NCBI GenBank assembly: GCA_017447515.1
Contig: JAFSNG010000057.1
Location: 1-64,000 of the forward strand
DNA length: 64,000 nt
Direction: 5' to 3'
DNA from: Prevotella sp.
Lineage (GTDB): Bacteria > Bacteroidota > Bacteroidia > Bacteroidales > Bacteroidaceae
Part shown: piece by piece, positions 60,673 to 64,000 of the stretch
Layout of the letters: each line of letters begins with the position of its first letter
How positions within the stretch are numbered: position 1 is the first letter of the stretch
The notes under the pieces: model-generated
Databases searched by the model: none
What the model was told of the DNA's origin: nothing
What the model saw: the letters and a program-made list of their open reading frames with translations, nothing else
Program-made: the position numbers and the translations under genes

Positions 60673-63597
60673 GTGAGAAGAAAAACGCTCATATTCCTGC
60701 TGCTTTTTGCCATCGTGTTTGTGGTGGCAGAGGTGCCTACTATGCGCTTTCCTGTAGAAGGAGAGCGACGGGATACGACTATCACTGACAAGGTTGCCTT
60801 CGACTCTATGATAGAGGCTGCTGCCAGACGTGCTGTACAGTTTTCCGATTCCATAGAAAAAGTAAAAACTGCTACAGCAGCGCTCGATTCTGTCAGGGCT
60901 CACGATTCTTCCAAAGTTGGTCGTATGCAGCCTGATACTGCCGGCATGGACTCCCTGCGAAAGGCCATTTGGCTGCACAACAAGGTCATTGACGACTCTT
61001 TGCGTGCCGACTCCCTGAATCGTAGGCGCAAGAATGGTATTGATGCTCCTGTGCAGTATTCGGCAGAGGATTCGATGGTTTATATGGGTGACACCAAGTT
61101 GGCCATCCTTTATGGTAAGTCGCACGTCATCTACGAGAACATGGATTTGCAGAGTGACCAGATAAGTATGTCGATGGATTCCAGTCTGGTGCATGCTACA
61201 GGTTCGCGCGACACCACGGGCAAGAAGTATGGAACCCCTGTATTCAAGATGGGTAGTGACACCTACGAGACCGATACGATGGCTTTCAACTTCAAGACGA
61301 AGAAGGGACTTATCAAGAATGTCTATACCCAACAGGACGATGGCTATATGACGTCGGAGGTGTCAAAGCGTGATGCTGACGGAAATATGTACCTCTATCA
61401 CGGCCGCTATACGACCTGTGACCAGCCTCACCCCGACTTCTACATTGCCATGTCGCGAGCCAAGGTGCGACCGGGAAAGGATGTCGTCTTCGGACCGGCT
61501 TATCTCGTGGTAGCCGATGTTCCCCTGCCATTGGCCATTCCCTATGGTTTCTTCCCCTTTACCAAGGATTATTCGTCTGGATTCATTATGCCTACTTATG
61601 GCGATGAGACGTCACGAGGTTTCTATCTGCGCGATGGCGGTTATTATTTTGCCATCAGCGACAAGTGGGACTTGAAACTCATTGGTGAAATTTATACCAA
61701 AGGCTCTTGGGGTATTTCTGGAGCTTCCAACTATCGCAAGCGTTATCGCTATAGCGGTTCGTTCTATGCCAGCTATCAGAGCTCCGTGACAGGCGACAAG
61801 AATATGCCCGACTATTTGAAGGAAACCAGTTTCAAGATTCAGTGGTCACACCGCCAGGATGCCAAGGCCAATCCTTACAGTACCCTTTCAGCCAGTGTCA
61901 ATTACGCCTCTCAGAGCTATGAACAGAATAACCTGACGTCGATGTATAATCCGCAGGCGTTGACGCAGTCTACGCGTACTTCGTCAGTCAGTTGGAGCAC
62001 CAGTTTCTCGAGCATCGGCATGAGTCTCAGTTCTACGGTGAACCTCAACCAGAACATGCGCGACTCCATGATCTCCTTGACATTGCCCGACCTGAACATC
62101 AACATCTCGCGTTTCTACCCCTTCAAGCGAAAGAAGTCGGCAGGTGATGATCGTTGGTACGAGAAGATCTCGATGCAATATACAGGTCATCTGAGCAACA
62201 GTATCGAAACCAAAGAAGACAAACTGTTGAAGTCGAGCCTCACGAAGGATTGGCGTAATGGTATGGAGCATCGAATCCAGACTGCTGCCAGCTTTACACT
62301 ATTCGGATACCTGAACCTGAATCCCTCGTTCAACTTCAACGACAAGATGCTTACCCGAAAGTATATGCGCTCTTGGGATACTGAGAATCAGAAGGAAGTC
62401 ATCGACACGGTGCAGGGCTTTTATAATATGTACGATTGGGACCTGAGTCTCTCGGCATCTACAAAGCTTTACGGATTCTACATCCCTAACCGCAAGATTT
62501 TCGGTAATAAGATAGACCGTATCCGCCACGTCCTCACACCATCGGTCAGCTTCAGTTATGCGCCCAGTTTTGGATCTGCACGTTATGGCTATTACGAAAC
62601 CTATCTGAAGACGGATGCTCAGGGCAACACGTCTTTGGTGGAGTATTCGCCTTATACTGGTACGATGTTCTCTCCTCCCAGCAAAGATATGCGAGGTTCC
62701 TTGTCGATGTCTATCTCGAATAATATTGAGATGAAGTATCGTAATAAAGAAGACTCGCTGGTGAAGGTAAGCTTGATTGACGAATTGGGCGCCTCGATGT
62801 CGTATAACTTTGCTGCCAAAGAGAAACCATGGAGTGACCTGAGCACAACATTGCGAATAAAACTGACAAAGAGCTATACGTTCAACATGAGTGCCGTCTT
62901 CGCTACCTATGCCTGGGAGGCCGACTCAGTAGGAGCCAAACCCTATATCGGCAACCATACCGAGTATAGCAAGGGCCGTTTCGGACGTTTCCAGGGCATG
63001 TCTCAGAACATCGATTACAACCTCACCAACGAGAAAGTCAGCGACTTCTTCAAGTGGTTGCGTGGTGAGAAACGTGACAAGAAGAAAGGCAAGAAAGACG
63101 AGGAACAGGACGACGAGTACGACACAGGTCTTGATTCCAACATCGACGACCAAATGGAGTCAGGCAAGCATGGTGCTGAGAATAAAGGTGAAATGGCCGA
63201 GACCGACGAGGATGGCTACATGAAGTTCTCCATGCCTTGGTCCCTGCATTTCGGCTATGGTATCACCATGCGTGAGAACACCAGCGGTAAGTTCAATTAC
63301 GACACGATGCGCTATCCCTATAGCTTCTCGCAGCACCTGAATGTTACCGGCAATATCCGCTTGTCAGAAGGCTGGAACATCTCGTTCTCGTCGGGGTACG
63401 ACTTCGATAACCATAAGATTTCGATGACTACCGCCTCTTTGTCACGCGACCTGCATTGCTTCAATATGTCGTGTCAGGTGGTGCTGGCGCCTCACACCAG
63501 CTACAACTTCTCGTTCCGATGCAATGCTGCCACGCTTACCGATGCTTTGAAATACGATAAGCGCAGCAGTTATTCCAATGCCGTCCAGTGGTACTAA
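60673..63597 (+). CDS. lptD: LptD-like LPS assembly outer-membrane protein
   Basis: A 974-residue outer-membrane protein that should insert LPS into the outer leaflet. A signal peptide (1-19) is followed by an OstA/LptA-like jellyroll domain (about 125-270: T-K-L-A-I-L-Y-G-K-S-H-V-I-Y-E-N) and a large barrel (about 290-970), with F-F-P-F-T-K-D-Y-S-S-G-F. An acidic/Lys-rich insertion (about 798-855) lies in a barrel loop. The frame starts with GTG at 60673; no ATG gives a signal peptide. It ends 3 bases before a convergent transporter gene. Sequence is far from E. coli LptD, as usual in this phylum. Confidence 0.88.
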   Translation: MRRKTLIFLLLFAIVFVVAEVPTMRFPVEGERRDTTITDKVAFDSMIEAAARRAVQFSDSIEKVKTATAALDSVRAHDSSKVGRMQPDTAGMDSLRKAIWLHNKVIDDSLRADSLNRRRKNGIDAPVQYSAEDSMVYMGDTKLAILYGKSHVIYENMDLQSDQISMSMDSSLVHATGSRDTTGKKYGTPVFKMGSDTYETDTMAFNFKTKKGLIKNVYTQQDDGYMTSEVSKRDADGNMYLYHGRYTTCDQPHPDFYIAMSRAKVRPGKDVVFGPAYLVVADVPLPLAIPYGFFPFTKDYSSGFIMPTYGDETSRGFYLRDGGYYFAISDKWDLKLIGEIYTKGSWGISGASNYRKRYRYSGSFYASYQSSVTGDKNMPDYLKETSFKIQWSHRQDAKANPYSTLSASVNYASQSYEQNNLTSMYNPQALTQSTRTSSVSWSTSFSSIGMSLSSTVNLNQNMRDSMISLTLPDLNINISRFYPFKRKKSAGDDRWYEKISMQYTGHLSNSIETKEDKLLKSSLTKDWRNGMEHRIQTAASFTLFGYLNLNPSFNFNDKMLTRKYMRSWDTENQKEVIDTVQGFYNMYDWDLSLSASTKLYGFYIPNRKIFGNKIDRIRHVLTPSVSFSYAPSFGSARYGYYETYLKTDAQGNTSLVEYSPYTGTMFSPPSKDMRGSLSMSISNNIEMKYRNKEDSLVKVSLIDELGASMSYNFAAKEKPWSDLSTTLRIKLTKSYTFNMSAVFATYAWEADSVGAKPYIGNHTEYSKGRFGRFQGMSQNIDYNLTNEKVSDFFKWLRGEKRDKKKGKKDEEQDDEYDTGLDSNIDDQMESGKHGAENKGEMAETDEDGYMKFSMPWSLHFGYGITMRENTSGKFNYDTMRYPYSFSQHLNVTGNIRLSEGWNISFSSGYDFDNHKISMTTASLSRDLHCFNMSCQVVLAPHTSYNFSFRCNAATLTDALKYDKRSSYSNAVQWY

Positions 63598-63600
63598 ACG

Positions 63601-64000
63601 TTATACGCTGAATATGGCGTCGAGGGATTCCTGTTCGCCCACAATCCAGAGAATGTCGCCCTCTTCGAAGCGGCGGTTCGGATCCAGACGTGACAGGTTC
63701 TCCTTTCCTTCCTCCAGTCCGATGACCATACAGCTGTAGAGACTGCGGATGCCGCTGTCTTTCAGGTTCTTGCCGATGAAGGGACTGTCTTCGCCAATGA
63801 TGAGCTGACGCAGTTTCATCTCGCGGTTCTCCAGGTCAAAGTCTTCGCCGATGACCTCGGTCTTGATGGCATTGGCAAATTTCGACACCTGTTCGTCGCT
63901 GCCGATGACCTGCAACCTGTCGCCAGGGAAGATGACGTAGTCGCCATCGGGAATGTTCAACCGGAAGTTGGCACGCAGGATACTGCTCACATGGACACCG
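63601..64000 (-). CDS. C-terminal part of a cation transporter with RCK_C domain (partial)
   Basis: The last 133 codons of a gene that continues beyond the right edge. The visible part holds two RCK_C/TrkA_C-like regulatory segments: I-F-P-G-D-R-L-Q-V-I-G near the left of the protein fragment, and F-E-E-G-D-I-L-W-I-V-G-E near its end. Proteins with this tail are K+ or Na+/H+ transporters or antiporters; the membrane part is outside the window, so the exact type cannot be given. Translation is open through base 64000, so no start is assigned. Confidence 0.75.
   Translation of the reverse strand, partial: GVHVSSILRANFRLNIPDGDYVIFPGDRLQVIGSDEQVSKFANAIKTEVIGEDFDLENREMKLRQLIIGEDSPFIGKNLKDSGIRSLYSCMVIGLEEGKENLSRLDPNRRFEEGDILWIVGEQESLDAIFSV

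Overview
The window looks like a chromosomal segment of a Prevotella-like member of the Bacteroidales. The evidence is: promoters of the Bacteroidetes type (TTTG, about 20 bp, then TAnnTTTG), a fused murF-alr gene, a bifunctional Fkp for L-fucose activation, a TamL lipoprotein next to TamB, GldH, LytTR and HTCS-type regulators, and a T9SS-like sorting tail. It is almost entirely chromosomal housekeeping and cell-envelope DNA. I see no phage, insertion sequence, CRISPR array, recognisable defence island or SusC/SusD pair.

Layout. (1) 163-8113, minus strand: one long run reading tolC, macA, ABC ATPase, MacB-like permease, LytS-type kinase, LytTR regulator, serine acetyltransferase and an AlbA_2-domain protein. 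It starts from a clear promoter beside an initiator tRNA gene. (2) 8627-10709, plus strand: TetR regulator, fabG, queC. (3) 10706-17577: a TPR/SpoIIE phosphatase and radA (minus), then a solute-binding-like lipoprotein coupled to a TPR protein (plus). (4) 17601-26275, minus strand: a second TPR/SpoIIE phosphatase, kdsA, kdsD, a very large HTCS-like regulator that lacks every phosphotransfer residue, and a secreted phospholipase-D-like protein. (5) 26472-30133: two small secreted proteins, an S66 carboxypeptidase and a FadL-type outer-membrane protein. (6) 30321-36785, plus strand: a stand-alone IMP cyclohydrolase domain, then mreB, mreC, mreD, PBP2 and rodA (the rod-shape machinery). (7) 36795-39605, minus strand: holB, ricT-like and gldH. 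(8) 39793-42810, plus strand: a sugar/H+ symporter, a stand-alone receiver protein and aroB, followed by a broken small secreted gene. (9) 43354-52188, minus strand: mtnN, luxS, a pseudouridine synthase, tamB and tamL. (10) 52290-63597, plus strand: a YfhO-type membrane protein, fkp, a GSCFA protein, murF-alr and lptD. (11) A cation transporter tail runs off the right edge.

How the genes fit together. Envelope building dominates: Kdo synthesis (kdsA, kdsD), LPS export (lptD), outer-membrane assembly (tamL, tamB), peptidoglycan precursors and elongation (murF-alr, mre/PBP2/RodA), fucose activation (fkp), and a tripartite export pump with its own two-component system at the distal end of its operon.

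The two strongest leads are a one-polypeptide regulator built like a hybrid two-component system but with its kinase ATPase deleted and both phospho-acceptor residues replaced, and families of short degenerate direct repeats. These repeats fill many spacers and also seem to sit in frame inside conserved enzymes (aroB, kdsD, a pseudouridine synthase) and in the signal peptide of tamL. All family assignments come from motif recognition by eye; no database search was run.
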